A stretch of 20,828 nucleotides of DNA from contig CAZUQH010000024.1 in assembly GCA_964622465.1 (NCBI GenBank), positions 1-20,828 on the forward strand, read 5' to 3'. Source of the DNA: CAZUQH01 sp964622465. Lineage in GTDB: Bacteria > CG03 > CAZUQH01. The notes under the pieces are model-generated. The model worked only from the letters and a program-made list of their open reading frames with translations. It had not been told where the DNA came from and did not search any database. This document shows positions 10,201-16,471 of the stretch, piece after piece (the first letter of the stretch is position 1; each line of letters opens with the position of its first letter). A program made the translations under genes and the position numbers.

Positions 10201-12129
10201 CAGGCCAGTTCTATATACTGGGACTTTGGTCTTCAGCCAAATACCCTATACAGTTACAAAGTTTACTACCGCAACGCAGAAGGTATAAATTCAGGTGCTT
10301 ACCAATTGGTAAACAAATACACTTATGCAAACAAACCAGGAAAACCAACTGTCAAAGACCCGACCTCTACTTCACTCACTGTAGTGATAGACCAGAACGG
10401 GAATCCAGGGAACACCACTTACGCAATTTATAATGTTGAAAGCGCAAAGTATGTCCAGGGAACAGGACTGCTTGGCGACACCACTGACTGGCGAACATAC
10501 GCTGAGTGGGGCGGGGCAAATGGTATTGTGAACACAGGGCTAACTCCAAGTACTACCTATACTTACCAGGTGAAAGCGCGGAATGGTGACCTGGTAGAAA
10601 CACTACTAAGTGATATTTCAGATTCGGCGTGCACCAACCCGGAAGATACACCACCTGCGGCAATAACCAATCTTGCTGCTCAGTCAGGGTCAGGCAACGG
10701 CGAAGTACTCCTTTCCTGGACTGCACCTGGTGACGATGGCTGGTCAGGCCAGGCGTCACTTTATATAGTTAAGTACGCAAGTTATGCCTTAACAGAAGCT
10801 AACTGGCTTGCATCAGGTACGACTCTTTTCAAAGAATATACTGTTAGCAAGACTGGCGGTCAGTCAGATTCACTGACAGTCACCGGTCTTACGCTTGGAG
10901 CGACCTACTGGTTTGCAATAAAAACGCAGGATGAGATACCTAACACCTCAGACATATCCAATTCCACCTTTGCAGTTGCGATGCTTATTATTGACAATGA
11001 CCCACCAACCCTTGTCTCAAGACAGCCAGCCGCTAACTCTTTTGGCGTTAGAGTGAACCCCACGATTAAACTTGTATTCAGCGAGCAAATGGATTCAGAC
11101 TCAGTGAAACAATCTTTCAGTATCACCGCAGTGAGAAATAACCTCGGTCATGAAATCAACACGCCTGTTAACGGTGAACTTTCCGTGTCGCAGGACAATA
11201 CCGAGTACACTTTGACTCCACATCTTGAACACAACCGGCAGTATCGCGTTAGCATAAGTACCGTGGCAAAAGACGACCCTCCTGGTTGCAACCCTCTTAC
11301 TGTGTCACAAGTATGGGAGTTTGTCACAATATTTGACCCTGACGAAAGCAATGTAACGCTGGTTCAGGATAAAGAGACAGGAAAAGAACTATGCGAAGTA
11401 TACCTTGCCCATGGAGCACTAAAGGAGCCGGGTTATGTACGAATCAGCACTTCACCTGTTAATGACCCACTTGAAGTTGACTCTGATTCGCTGTCACTTG
11501 CAATCGCAAGAAGAACAAAGTTCACAGACCCATGTCATTTCGTATTGCCAGCTTCAGTTCGCGAAGCAAATGCATACAAATCAGGCGGGACAAGAATTAC
11601 TGATCGCTTTGGCGCATCCGTAAGTATCACTATTCCTTATGAAGACGAGGACGACAATGGTATCATAGATAATGTGAGCCCTGCTGTCCGGGAAACAGCT
11701 CTTGCGATATATTACTTTAACGAGGAGTATGGCAACTGGGTGTTAGTCCCTGGCTCGGTTGTTGATACCAGCGCAAACACAGTTTCCGCAGCAATTCCAC
11801 ACTTTTCTGTCTATGCAATAATGGGTGCAAGTGAGTATGACTTGAGCAATGCATACGCTTATCCTGTACCATTTGACCCTAATACAAACCCTGAGCATCG
11901 CGAAATAACATTTACTAATCTTTCAACGCAATGCAGGATACGCATATATACGCTCGCAGGTGAGCTTGTAGCTGACATAGAGCATGACGAGACAGCAGGA
12001 AGTGAAGTTGGTGTTGAGCCATGGGATGTAGCAAATTCTGGCAATCAGCCGGTTGCAAGCGATGTGTACCTTTACTATATAAGAAATGAGAAAAAACACA
12101 AGAGTGGTAAATTGGTGATAATCAGATGA
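1240..12129 (+). CDS. Giant exported FG-GAP/VCBS-FN3 surface protein with T9SS-like sorting domain
   Basis: A 3629-residue protein. Residues 1-37 form a Sec signal peptide (basic QKSLPLIVRR, hydrophobic core, cleavage after AARA). Approximate order: FN3 (40-140); seven FG-GAP/VCBS repeats (150-510) with Ca-binding DxDxDG-type loops; Ig/FN3-like domains (511-850); a second set of seven VCBS repeats (851-1202); then more than fifteen FN3-like domains to ~3240, interrupted near 1880-2120 by SbsA/Big_5-like Ig domains; another Big_5-like domain (~3245-3360); a region unassigned (~3361-3535); and a C-terminal domain of ~90 residues resembling FlgD/T9SS sorting domains. No catalytic domain is visible. 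The make-up fits a cell-surface adhesin or matrix protein, cation-stabilised at the propellers. The start gives the best signal peptide, although its Shine-Dalgarno is weak. The stop overlaps the next gene in ATGA, pairing it with the PorV-like protein. Confidence 0.9.
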   Translation: MDSSLILQKSLPLIVRRLSGVASVFILLFLYPIAARATGGPPSNISDLVVRQGGQVLLRWSAPGDDGTIGTASYYDIRYSTMATWPGWWDAQVWKSSRPVSGPCGTPEEEMVTGLIPHFGHMFRIRAFDDVNNWSESNIAGGQSGNFYRLTQELDGLTEGDVAWADFDNDGDLDFAVLGCDSGDTDHTRIYRNCGSSFVVHAELLGLLDGSIDWGDFDNDRNLDIVICGESAGTRKTKLYRNDNSSFVWVQDFHGISGGTVRWGDYNIDGFLDILECGYNGTNWVAKLWKNKADGTFVEDTEAAKNLVGVDAGDAAWADYNRDGLPDLIITGIMEGGTRITKLFWNNRGIMREDTSQAVIPMSESSVAWGDYNSDGWLDLAICGYSGVGPQTKIYRNVGGILQEEYNITGLGRGGLAWGDFDNDGLLDLLGSGMDDFPNRRLIVFRQNPSGGFYISDEPLGESKGMNLSSLGWADFDNDGDIDFVVFGATGLIPSGADAAIFVNTEADSELGNNPNYVGGPPGGGMSAFESGTLTLFWLAPGDMGEETDINGLYYAVRVSTVQGQWNKVSGEYGSPLLGNYLRPSVSTDTLGLHLRGIVENTTNWWQVATIDAELARTVWSSIFSIIPNQAPAAITSFWAEPGDYEGEILLSWVAPGDDKWDGKCDHYSIRFTTNPYYDWESNWSSAAVWKDNRPAQKWVGEQEIEMATGLMNGVTYYFRIKAADEVPNWSGLSSGATSWAQIDVILPGVISTLNASVGEQILLTWTAPGDNQYKGKADRYEIRYSSVTPFAWESASVWKENRPVGGSCGYIEKETITGLVPQTTYYFAVKTADEIPNWSGVSNLGKAMAGNFWAKQELVGMEYCSLAWGDYNNDGDLDLALAGMSGPGKVTRIYKNDAGLLSEAQNLEGVESASLAWGDYDRDGDLDLVVAGMSDSGRMCKLFQNNTSSFTEVQSFTGVDHCALTWGDYDNDGDLDLALAGYTGSERITKLYRNDSGILNEDTLQNLTGVEKCALTWGDYDNDGDLDLALAGYTGSERITKLYRNDSGTLNEDTSQNITGVGECSLAWADYNADGWLDLAIAGWSPTLGRVTEIYKNNSGSLSKSQNLTGVWLCSLAWGDYDNDGDLDLIVSGYDTDGKILTRVYRNDSGNLVEEQKLLGVEYCSVAWADYDKDGDLDLAIAGYSSSGSRVTKIYVNEQARIKLNSAPLPPASGFQSIFDSGVLTLTWEDGSDPDSTDPDHLYYAVRVSTVDVSSNVVSGCYSSPLLGNYLRPKVSSTTLGVELKGIIENMTYYWWVQAIDGGLRASGWSVLQQIVPNQEPAAVTNLTAAAGAKDGEVDLTWTAPGDDKWVGTAAWYQIKYATYAIDAGNWAGVPGAQWKAVSAPGGQMDAATITGLTPGTTYFFALKTQDEVPNISLLSNCPSTPAADLVPQPPTGLSAAAGDWKVTLSWTPNSEPDIMEYRIHRSTICSTTGYSVIGSTDLNNYTDSTVTPYTTYWYRLTACDWTGHESNYSSSVSTIPYSLIPLQPQNFAGTAISTTSIKWSWNDVPNESGYRIISDTGGIIIDNLGQDTTYWNETSLTVNTSYYRYVQAYNVNGSSNSLADTKYTRTSIPVISYVLPLSTATLKLEWSGNGSYYFVQFSTTADGPWQDLEGYWIAGSTSEQNGLSPNIERWYHVKAKNGDSIETQYSTSDGTYTFANPPVFDGYSEISTSSIRVNWFTNSNPPYTEYFVENTTKSTNSSWISTTTWVSDGLTSNTCYGFRICARNVDGTVTDWIYPPNKWTAPQTPTINSTSHTDGAKTNVSIVTFTATSPSYDHFHYRWDNSSAPAIAYVSSGTYWTGVSTNMVCGYDGHWYFHVVSHNPDHDPSPAIDTFHINYNGTPPEVNPSAVAQSSVTVDVTYNEAVKHVSSSETDDALNPVNYTINLSLNVSSVTWVSGNVFRLATSQQVSGSTYTITVSTNIVDEYGNNLNINASTAAFVGWGENALPQVTYNQIPGELTNGTGKVKINIETDDQNNDDCRLKVKYSTSGPGGPWEKATIETGTLTADFGNPDVDNAQDFQIGSSTPILTSGGSNTLVFYWLSASDLPDTETGVCYLNLTVNDFQASVSTVSASFTIDNKPPTPDPAEIGSTNVQSTVTITWTAVTGTDQYPPVEYRFASETGTGTWSSGNTYTRIDLASNTSYYARVQIRDSYGNQGGWSTKFTTWTLANIPRDFSHSTQTTTSITWSWSSGGSQKDFYAWCESPLDNSGYITETEWTQSNLSTNTWYGVNVKARNQVDRETGFVSTGAWTAIEIPEGVVWNDVNVTSITVQCAGELTNLTTGQSGVYFGGSDGASGKDSNWLQANEYTATGLGENTLCTFRVRARNGGGDTTDFSNTSSTYTLLFAPEDANISFVVSSSTALEISVSSPTNPTTGLTGCKFFELSGNIGGNDSNILTGSYTYTDTGLVENSSYTYKVKYRNASGVWTDTNPSGITKWTLCDQPTGVSAVADSTGSISLSIDLFPNDNVASSGYNWTCIQNPGNGNGSSSRTYTDDGLNANKQYGYSVNYINGDGTQTTTVSTYVYTRAQVPTQTTPNNIGTSSVTVHWSATPNPSETKYLVQCSTSDGFENILDSSGWGTWGTEYSFTSLSANTTMYFRIMAKNGDEIETNWSNKIGTCTHANHPVDPGYASRTTNQITWSWESGGAQESFYAWFGSTNTGWTTDTSWLLQNLNENTSYYLSVKARNYAGVETVSVSTVVWTTVSTPAAPSWVNVNISSITTEASSIPNIGAGLSAIYFDCVQGEGGNDSDWVTITTYTDTGLGENTLYEIRVKARNGDGEETSYSSITSTYTLLSAPSDSDISIAVSSSSYLTISVTPPPNQNSGLTGCKFVEVSGNPGGSGSDVLVGSYSYVDSGLIENSSYTYQARYRNGSGIWTALNPGTTTRYTWCSPPTGFVVEPKEIGGEPPALKLTVSTFTNDTVGLSRYYFDCVGGGGDDSGWQASSIYWDFGLQPNTLYSYKVYYRNAEGINSGAYQLVNKYTYANKPGKPTVKDPTSTSLTVVIDQNGNPGNTTYAIYNVESAKYVQGTGLLGDTTDWRTYAEWGGANGIVNTGLTPSTTYTYQVKARNGDLVETLLSDISDSACTNPEDTPPAAITNLAAQSGSGNGEVLLSWTAPGDDGWSGQASLYIVKYASYALTEANWLASGTTLFKEYTVSKTGGQSDSLTVTGLTLGATYWFAIKTQDEIPNTSDISNSTFAVAMLIIDNDPPTLVSRQPAANSFGVRVNPTIKLVFSEQMDSDSVKQSFSITAVRNNLGHEINTPVNGELSVSQDNTEYTLTPHLEHNRQYRVSISTVAKDDPPGCNPLTVSQVWEFVTIFDPDESNVTLVQDKETGKELCEVYLAHGALKEPGYVRISTSPVNDPLEVDSDSLSLAIARRTKFTDPCHFVLPASVREANAYKSGGTRITDRFGASVSITIPYEDEDDNGIIDNVSPAVRETALAIYYFNEEYGNWVLVPGSVVDTSANTVSAAIPHFSVYAIMGASEYDLSNAYAYPVPFDPNTNPEHREITFTNLSTQCRIRIYTLAGELVADIEHDETAGSEVGVEPWDVANSGNQPVASDVYLYYIRNEKKHKSGKLVIIR
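1690..2770 (+). repeat. First seven-repeat FG-GAP/VCBS propeller (within the giant gene)
   Basis: Seven repeats of about 50 residues each contain a W(G/A)D(F/Y)xxDGxxD core: AWADFDNDGDLDF, DWGDFDNDRNLDI, RWGDYNIDGFLDI, AWADYNRDGLPDL, AWGDYNSDGWLDL, AWGDFDNDGLLDL and GWADFDNDGDIDF. Seven is the blade number of integrin-type FG-GAP propellers. The second repeat lacks the usual Gly (DNDRN). Confidence 0.85.
3790..4845 (+). repeat. Second seven-repeat FG-GAP/VCBS propeller (within the giant gene)
   Basis: Seven further repeats (cores AWGDYNNDGDLDL, AWGDYDRDGDLDL, TWGDYDNDGDLDL twice, AWADYNADGWLDL, AWGDYDNDGDLDL, AWADYDKDGDLDL). They are more uniform than the first set, each usually followed by TK(L/I)Y(R/K)N. 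Most begin with a Cys before the core. The flanking FN3 and YYAVRVSTV-type Ig domains are also paired with those around propeller 1, implying an older ~2.1 kb module duplication. Confidence 0.85.
4126..4385 (+). repeat. 107 bp exact direct repeat of one propeller blade
   Basis: Bases 4126-4232 and 4279-4385 are identical over 107 bp, offset by 153 bp, which is exactly 51 codons or one blade. A ~34 bp piece of the same sequence also occurs near 3860. Neighbouring blades differ far more at the DNA level, so this pair reflects a recent in-frame duplication or gene conversion. Confidence 0.9.
5221..5580 (+). other. GC-rich FN3 segment inside the giant gene
   Basis: A hand count gives about 62 % GC across these 360 bases (the lines at 5341 and 5521 exceed 70 %), against about 40-50 % in adjacent lines. 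The segment encodes one complete FN3 domain (AVTNLTAAAG to PSTPAAD, about residues 1325-1435). The reading frame is intact. A domain brought in by recombination from a GC-richer source is one reading; local codon drift is the alternative. Confidence 0.6.
7879..10640 (+). repeat. Duplicated five-domain FN3 block (two units of ~1.36-1.40 kb)
   Basis: Five successive FN3-like domains in 7879-9238 recur in the same order in 9239-10640. Matched pairs include SITWSW...FYAW with QITWSW...FYAW, TGLGENTL with TGLGENTL, LTGCKFFELSGN with LTGCKFVEVSGN, VENSSYTYK with IENSSYTYQ, and the closing KNGDEIET with RNGDLVET. Identity between units is clear in protein but diverged in DNA, so this duplication is old compared with the 107 bp blade repeat. 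Confidence 0.75.
11849..12126 (+). other. T9SS/FlgD-like C-terminal sorting domain of the giant protein
   Basis: The last ~90 residues contain AYAYPVPFDPNTNP, a strand IRIYTLAGELV, a W in VEPWDV, NSGNQPVASDVYLYYI, and end SGKLVIIR. This is the pattern of T9SS type A sorting domains and the related FlgD Ig-like fold (NPF..., IYxLxGxLV, W...SGxxVASGVYxY, GKxxIxR). The neighbouring PorV-like gene supports a sorting role. Confidence 0.75.
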
Positions 12130-14045
12130 GACAGCAAAGACCAACTGTCATTGCGAGAGGATTGAAGCTTGCGGTCACCGCGTTTCTCGCAATGACAGTT
12201 TTTGCTGCGTTAATAGTTTTTGTCGGCCTTAACTTAGTCTATGCTTCGGCGCCTGGCGCATCAACTGCAAACTTCCTGAAAATTGGGGTCGGTGCACGTG
12301 CTGATGCTCTGGCAGGCGCCTATTCACCAATATCTGATGACGTTAGCGGGATATACTGGAATCCAGCTGCGCTCTCTCTTGTGCATAGACCACAGTTTGG
12401 TTTCAGTTATGACCGTCTGGTAGAAGACATTAGTTACCAATTTGGTGGCTATGTATTACCAATTGCCGTGAGTCATTCCACAGGAATATTTACAACAACA
12501 CCTATCAGGTATGGAACACTCGGTGTCGGAGTATATTATCTACCAGTAAATAATATAGATGCTTATGATATAGATAGCATACCAATAGGAACAGTTGATA
12601 CTTACGACCTCGCTGCTTCTCTGAGTTATGCTTTGACATTGCCTGCGTACGAAAATCTCTCAGTTGGTATCACCTGTAAGCTAATACAGAAATCCCTTGC
12701 AGATAAAAAGGCATCCGGGTTCGCAATTGACCTTGGCACACTCTTCATACCGGACAGACAGTTCTTAGGAGGGGATTGGCAGGCTGCGGCATGCGTTGCA
12801 AACCTCGGTACCGGTCTTGAGTTTGTAAGTGAACGAAATTCATTCCCTCTGCTCTGGCGGCTTGGAGTGGCATACCGCCGTGAACTTCTATCCAATGACC
12901 TGTGCGCGTCAATCCAGATAACAGGAGCAAGTGACAATTCTCCTTATATATCCGTTGGTGTTGAGTACCTTGTGTGGCATATGTTTTCACTTCGTGTTGG
13001 TTATAACTCCAGTGCAAATCTCGACAAAGGTTTTCGTGCCGGTGCCGGTATTTCAACTGACCTTTTATCACTTGATTATGCCTACGTGCCGTTTGGTGTG
13101 TTTGGTAATACACATCGTTTCTCCCTTACTTTCAAATTCGGCCGCAAACCTGTTGGTATTGCAAAAGTCCGTGAAATGATTGAAGAACACTATGCTCTTG
13201 GCAGGCGCTATGTTCAGCAAGACCGTCTTATTACTGCGTATCGTGAGTTTGAAGAAGTGCTTAAACTTGACCCGTTTCACGATGGTGCAAAAACGGCACT
13301 TGCGAGCATAGAGCATGCATTTTCCGAAGCAAAGACAGCAGTTCAAGCAGAACGCAGGCAAAAAGAAGTTGACGAACACATCACGCTCGGTAAGAAGTAT
13401 TTTGACCAGGGTGACCTGATAAAATCAAAACAGGAATTTGAGACAATACTGAAACTTGAAGCTGGTAACCAGATTGCTCTTAGCTATCTCAAAAAGATAG
13501 AAGGACTTTATCAGGAAGCCCTCAATCAACAAGTCGAGACATTGTTCAAGCAGGGAGCCGCCTACTTTGAGAAAGGAAAACTGAGTGAAGCAATTGTGCA
13601 ATGGGAGAAAGTTCTTGAACTTAGGCCCGAACACGAACAGGCGAAAGAATACATAAAAAGAGCACAGAAACAGAAGGAAGAAAAAGAAGAGGCAACTCGC
13701 GAGAAACTACGCCAGGAGCGTCTTGAGAAGCTTTACAAACAAGGTGTTGGTTCTTTCGATGACGGGAAGTGGAACGAAGCGATTCGTTATTTTGAGGAAC
13801 TTCTGTCGGTTTCAAAACCGTATCGTGACGCGGAAGAATATCTCAAGAAAGCGCGAGCAAAAAAACAGGAGCAGATTGAAAAGAACAAAGTAGAAGCAGA
13901 AGAATATTACATGAACGGGTTGAAAGAGTATTCTTCTGGCAATATCAAAGCGGCAATTTCTCTCTGGGAGAAAGCACTCCAACTCAATCCAGAGCATACA
14001 AAAGCAAAGAGGGGTCTGGAGCGCGCCCGCAAGGAACTTAAGTAG
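12126..14045 (+). CDS. PorV-like outer-membrane protein fused to C-terminal TPRs
   Basis: A 639-residue protein. Residues 1-40 are a long signal peptide (cleavage after LVYA). Residues 41 to ~340 match the PorV/PorQ (UPF0164) pattern: GASTANFLKIGVGARADALAGAY, then DVSGIYWNPAAL, and alternating strands ending LDYAYVPFG...HRFSLTFKFG, as in FadL-like barrels. From ~350 to the end there are about five TPR-like helical repeats (for example YFEKGKLSEAIVQWEKVLELRPEH) with Lys/Glu-rich linkers. PorV in Bacteroidota receives T9SS cargo at the outer membrane. Ordinary PorV proteins end near the barrel, so the TPR tail is unusual; it would face the periplasm and could bind machinery or peptidoglycan-associated partners (inference). 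The start overlaps the giant gene's stop (ATGA), implying coupled translation of cargo and carrier. An assembled signal peptide contains a palindromic repeat (12143-12200). Confidence 0.85.
   Translation: MRQQRPTVIARGLKLAVTAFLAMTVFAALIVFVGLNLVYASAPGASTANFLKIGVGARADALAGAYSPISDDVSGIYWNPAALSLVHRPQFGFSYDRLVEDISYQFGGYVLPIAVSHSTGIFTTTPIRYGTLGVGVYYLPVNNIDAYDIDSIPIGTVDTYDLAASLSYALTLPAYENLSVGITCKLIQKSLADKKASGFAIDLGTLFIPDRQFLGGDWQAAACVANLGTGLEFVSERNSFPLLWRLGVAYRRELLSNDLCASIQITGASDNSPYISVGVEYLVWHMFSLRVGYNSSANLDKGFRAGAGISTDLLSLDYAYVPFGVFGNTHRFSLTFKFGRKPVGIAKVREMIEEHYALGRRYVQQDRLITAYREFEEVLKLDPFHDGAKTALASIEHAFSEAKTAVQAERRQKEVDEHITLGKKYFDQGDLIKSKQEFETILKLEAGNQIALSYLKKIEGLYQEALNQQVETLFKQGAAYFEKGKLSEAIVQWEKVLELRPEHEQAKEYIKRAQKQKEEKEEATREKLRQERLEKLYKQGVGSFDDGKWNEAIRYFEELLSVSKPYRDAEEYLKKARAKKQEQIEKNKVEAEEYYMNGLKEYSSGNIKAAISLWEKALQLNPEHTKAKRGLERARKELK
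12143..12200. repeat. 58 bp palindromic element inside the PorV-like signal-peptide codons
   Basis: AACTGTCATTGCGAGA (12143-12158) is perfectly complementary to TCTCGCAATGACAGTT (12185-12200), 16 bp arms. Between them GCGGT (12171-12175) and ACCGC (12177-12181) form a second, inner palindrome. The TGTCATTGCGAG core is typical of palindromic repeats dispersed in many bacterial genomes, normally between genes. Here it encodes residues 6-25, including much of the hydrophobic core of the signal peptide. Confidence 0.85.
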
Positions 14046-14089
14046 TGGCGAGTTTGTGCCCGGTTCACTAGAGACAGGTACAGGATATA

Positions 14090-14119
14090 TTGACAGTAGT
14101 TTGTTTGTGGTGATATAAT
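14090..14119 (+). promoter_or_regulatory. Sigma70-type promoter of the kinase operon
   Basis: TTGACA (14090-14095) and TATAAT (14114-14119) match both consensus hexamers with an 18 bp spacer; a TG lies just before the -10. The predicted start near 14126 leaves a leader of only ~15 bases, almost entirely the Shine-Dalgarno. It separates the sensor genes from the upstream cargo operon and implies strong constitutive expression unless repressed. Confidence 0.8.
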
Positions 14120-14140
14120 TCCAGGCAGGAGGAAAATTCG

Positions 14141-15709
14141 GTGAGTTTAAGAATAAAGTTCAGTATTTTTGCTGTCTTGCTGGTTGCAGTGGTAATCGTC
14201 GCTATTGCCTGGTTTTCGTTTACCAGCGAGCGGCGAATGTTGATAGAACAAATAGTATCCGGTGAAGACGCAATAGTCCAGAGTTTAGCAAAGGTTTGTG
14301 AAGAATCACTCATTACAGAAGACGACCTACTTGCTGTTAACTATATCAAAGACTTGATACGCCGCGAATCACCATCTGTTGTGCATGCGATGTTTGTTAG
14401 CACTGATGGAAGAATAGCTGCTTACAGTGACCCTGAAAAGCTTGGAACGAATATACCTGGTGAACTTGCACGGCTTATCGATAAGCAAGTGCTGGCTGAA
14501 AAAGCAGGTGTAACTATGCGTCATTCTTTTGACATTCAGTCATCCAGAACCCTGTTTGGCCACAACCAGCCAACACTCCTTGTGTGGCGACCAGTTGTAA
14601 TTCATGGAGAACAGCGTGGCACATCACATGTTGGATTTGACCAGGAAGTTCGGGAGTCCGCCATCAGAACAACTCTGGCTCAGGCAAGGGTTCGCGTTTT
14701 CCAGGTAGCTGGCTTCGGCCTTATTTTTGGTATAATTGGTTCAATCGTTCTTGCGCATACAATGACAAGACCTATCAAAGCACTGGAAAGAGGTGCGGTT
14801 CTCATTGGGCAGGGTAAACTTGATACGCAAATCGCAATTACGAGTCACGATGAGCTTGGCAAGCTTGCCAGGCAGTTCAATGATATGGCTGTCAAGCTCA
14901 AAGAACTTGACCAGATGAAAGATGATTTTGTGTCAAGCGTTACGCACGAATTACGTTCTCCACTTACTGCAATAAAGGGGTACGTAAATTTTATGCTTGA
15001 AGGGCGTTCTGGAAATCTTACCGAGAAACAGCAGGAGTTCCTTACTATTGTAAAGAGTAACACGGCGCGGCTCGGCCGTTTCATAGATGATATCCTTGAC
15101 CTGGCGAAATTTGAAGCAGGCAGGATGGATTTACATAAAGAACCGACCAGTATAAAGTCGGCAGCAGAAGAAATTGTGCAATTACTCCGGCCTCTCGCAG
15201 ATGAAAAGAAGATTAATCTTAGCATTGAGGCGCCAGAAACATTGCCAGACATACTTGCTGACCCGGATAAGATAAGGCAAATAATCACAAATCTTGTTGG
15301 TAATGCTCTTAAGTTTACCCCGGATAACGGATGCATTACCGTGCGCGTGCAGGAGCAACCCAAAGAATTACTTGTATCCATTTCGGATACAGGGATAGGT
15401 ATCCCCGAGGAGGCAAAGGATAAGATATTCAGTAAGTTTGAGCAGGTCAAAGGGGTAAGACAACGGACTAAAGGCCCAAAGGGCACCGGGTTGGGGCTTG
15501 CTATTGCGAAGGGAATTGTTGAGGGGCACGGTGGTAAGATATGGGTAGAGAGTAAACTCGATAAAGGTTCCACTTTCTTCTTCACGCTTCCGAAAGGTGG
15601 TGCTGTCACGGTACCAAAACCCTCCTCATCCGGGTTCTCAGACACATCGCAACCACAGTCGACTCCACCTTCCTCACCGACGAGCGATACAGGAGAGCAG
15701 AATGGCTAA
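14141..15709 (+). CDS. Membrane sensor histidine kinase (HAMP-HisKA-HATPase)
   Basis: 522 residues from a GTG start, chosen because AGGAGG (14127-14132) lies 8 bases upstream and it gives an N-terminal membrane segment. Order: TM1 (about 7-26), a ~160-residue extracytoplasmic sensor of single-Cache-like look (with FVSTDGRIAAYSDPEKLG), TM2 (~190-210), HAMP (~208-260), HisKA with H269 in THELRSPLTAIKG, and an ATPase domain with N box NLVGNALKFTP, G1 DTGIGIP and G2 GTGLGLAI. The last ~30 residues are a Pro/Ser/Thr-rich tail. All catalytic boxes are intact. It overlaps the REC-REC gene by 8 bp and heads a three-gene operon; likely partners are the receivers downstream and possibly the regulator at 280. 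The ligand cannot be read from sequence. Confidence 0.95.
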   Translation: MSLRIKFSIFAVLLVAVVIVAIAWFSFTSERRMLIEQIVSGEDAIVQSLAKVCEESLITEDDLLAVNYIKDLIRRESPSVVHAMFVSTDGRIAAYSDPEKLGTNIPGELARLIDKQVLAEKAGVTMRHSFDIQSSRTLFGHNQPTLLVWRPVVIHGEQRGTSHVGFDQEVRESAIRTTLAQARVRVFQVAGFGLIFGIIGSIVLAHTMTRPIKALERGAVLIGQGKLDTQIAITSHDELGKLARQFNDMAVKLKELDQMKDDFVSSVTHELRSPLTAIKGYVNFMLEGRSGNLTEKQQEFLTIVKSNTARLGRFIDDILDLAKFEAGRMDLHKEPTSIKSAAEEIVQLLRPLADEKKINLSIEAPETLPDILADPDKIRQIITNLVGNALKFTPDNGCITVRVQEQPKELLVSISDTGIGIPEEAKDKIFSKFEQVKGVRQRTKGPKGTGLGLAIAKGIVEGHGGKIWVESKLDKGSTFFFTLPKGGAVTVPKPSSSGFSDTSQPQSTPPSSPTSDTGEQNG

Positions 15710-16466
15710 GAAAATACTGGTGATAGATGATGAAGTTGCAATTGCTCAGCTAATCCAGTTGTACCTTGAAGACCGTGGATACGAAGTACAAATGGTTCTG
15801 AGCGGAACAGAAGCGCTGCCAAAAATACAGGAGTTCAAGCCGGATATCATAACACTTGACATTATGATGCCTGAACTTAACGGATTCCAGCTGCTTGAAC
15901 TTTTAAAGTCAAAACCAGAAACTGCAGGCATTCCTGTAATTCTTGTTTCTGTTGTTGAAGGTCCACAGAAAGAAAGAGGTTTTCGCCTCGGTGCTGTGGA
16001 TTTTGTTCCAAAGCCAATTGAGCCAGACGAGATGTTCAATGCTATTTCAAAAGTTGAAGACCAGATATCAGGCCTCCCTGAAGCAAGAAAAAAGACTGTC
16101 CTTGTAGTTGACGACGAACCAGATACAGGGCGACTACTTAAGGAATATTTGCAACAGCGTGAGATGCAAGTGGCGGTAGTAGATAACGGACCTGATGCGG
16201 TTGCTTTTGCACGAAGAGAAAGACCTGGCTTGATTGTTCTGGACCTGGTAATGCCCGAGATGGACGGATTTGCAGTACTGAAGGTTCTCAAGAGAGACCC
16301 TGTTACGGAAAGTATCCCAATTATTGTTCTCACCGCACATGATATGAAGGGTTACCGTGAAAAATGTCTTATGCTCGGCGCATCACAATACCTGACGAAA
16401 CCATTTTCTGGCGAAGTCCTTGCAGGAGAAATAGAGAAGGAAATCAAGAAAATAGAAGAGAAGTAA
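15702..16466 (+). CDS. Tandem receiver protein (REC-REC) without an output domain
   Basis: 254 residues from the ATG at 15702, preceded by AGGAG (15691-15695) and starting directly at MAKKILVIDDE; a longer upstream extension would lie inside the kinase gene and adds no domain. REC1 (about 3-120) has D9/D10, acceptor D53 and K104; REC2 (about 131-250) has D137/D138, acceptor D181 and a Lys in YLTKPF. Nothing but a short Lys/Glu-rich tail follows REC2, so it has no DNA-binding or enzymatic output. It probably passes or buffers phosphate between the kinase and the next protein, or acts by binding a partner. It overlaps the kinase by 8 bp and lies 5 bp before the cyclase gene. Confidence 0.93.
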   Translation: MAKKILVIDDEVAIAQLIQLYLEDRGYEVQMVLSGTEALPKIQEFKPDIITLDIMMPELNGFQLLELLKSKPETAGIPVILVSVVEGPQKERGFRLGAVDFVPKPIEPDEMFNAISKVEDQISGLPEARKKTVLVVDDEPDTGRLLKEYLQQREMQVAVVDNGPDAVAFARRERPGLIVLDLVMPEMDGFAVLKVLKRDPVTESIPIIVLTAHDMKGYREKCLMLGASQYLTKPFSGEVLAGEIEKEIKKIEEK

Positions 16467-16471
16467 GAAAT

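Noticed and set aside
14845..15645. A 266-codon open frame antisense to the histidine kinase
   Set aside because: The overlapped gene has every kinase motif; the antisense product is Ser/Pro-rich with no recognisable domain. The same holds for 15746-16333 opposite the REC-REC gene.
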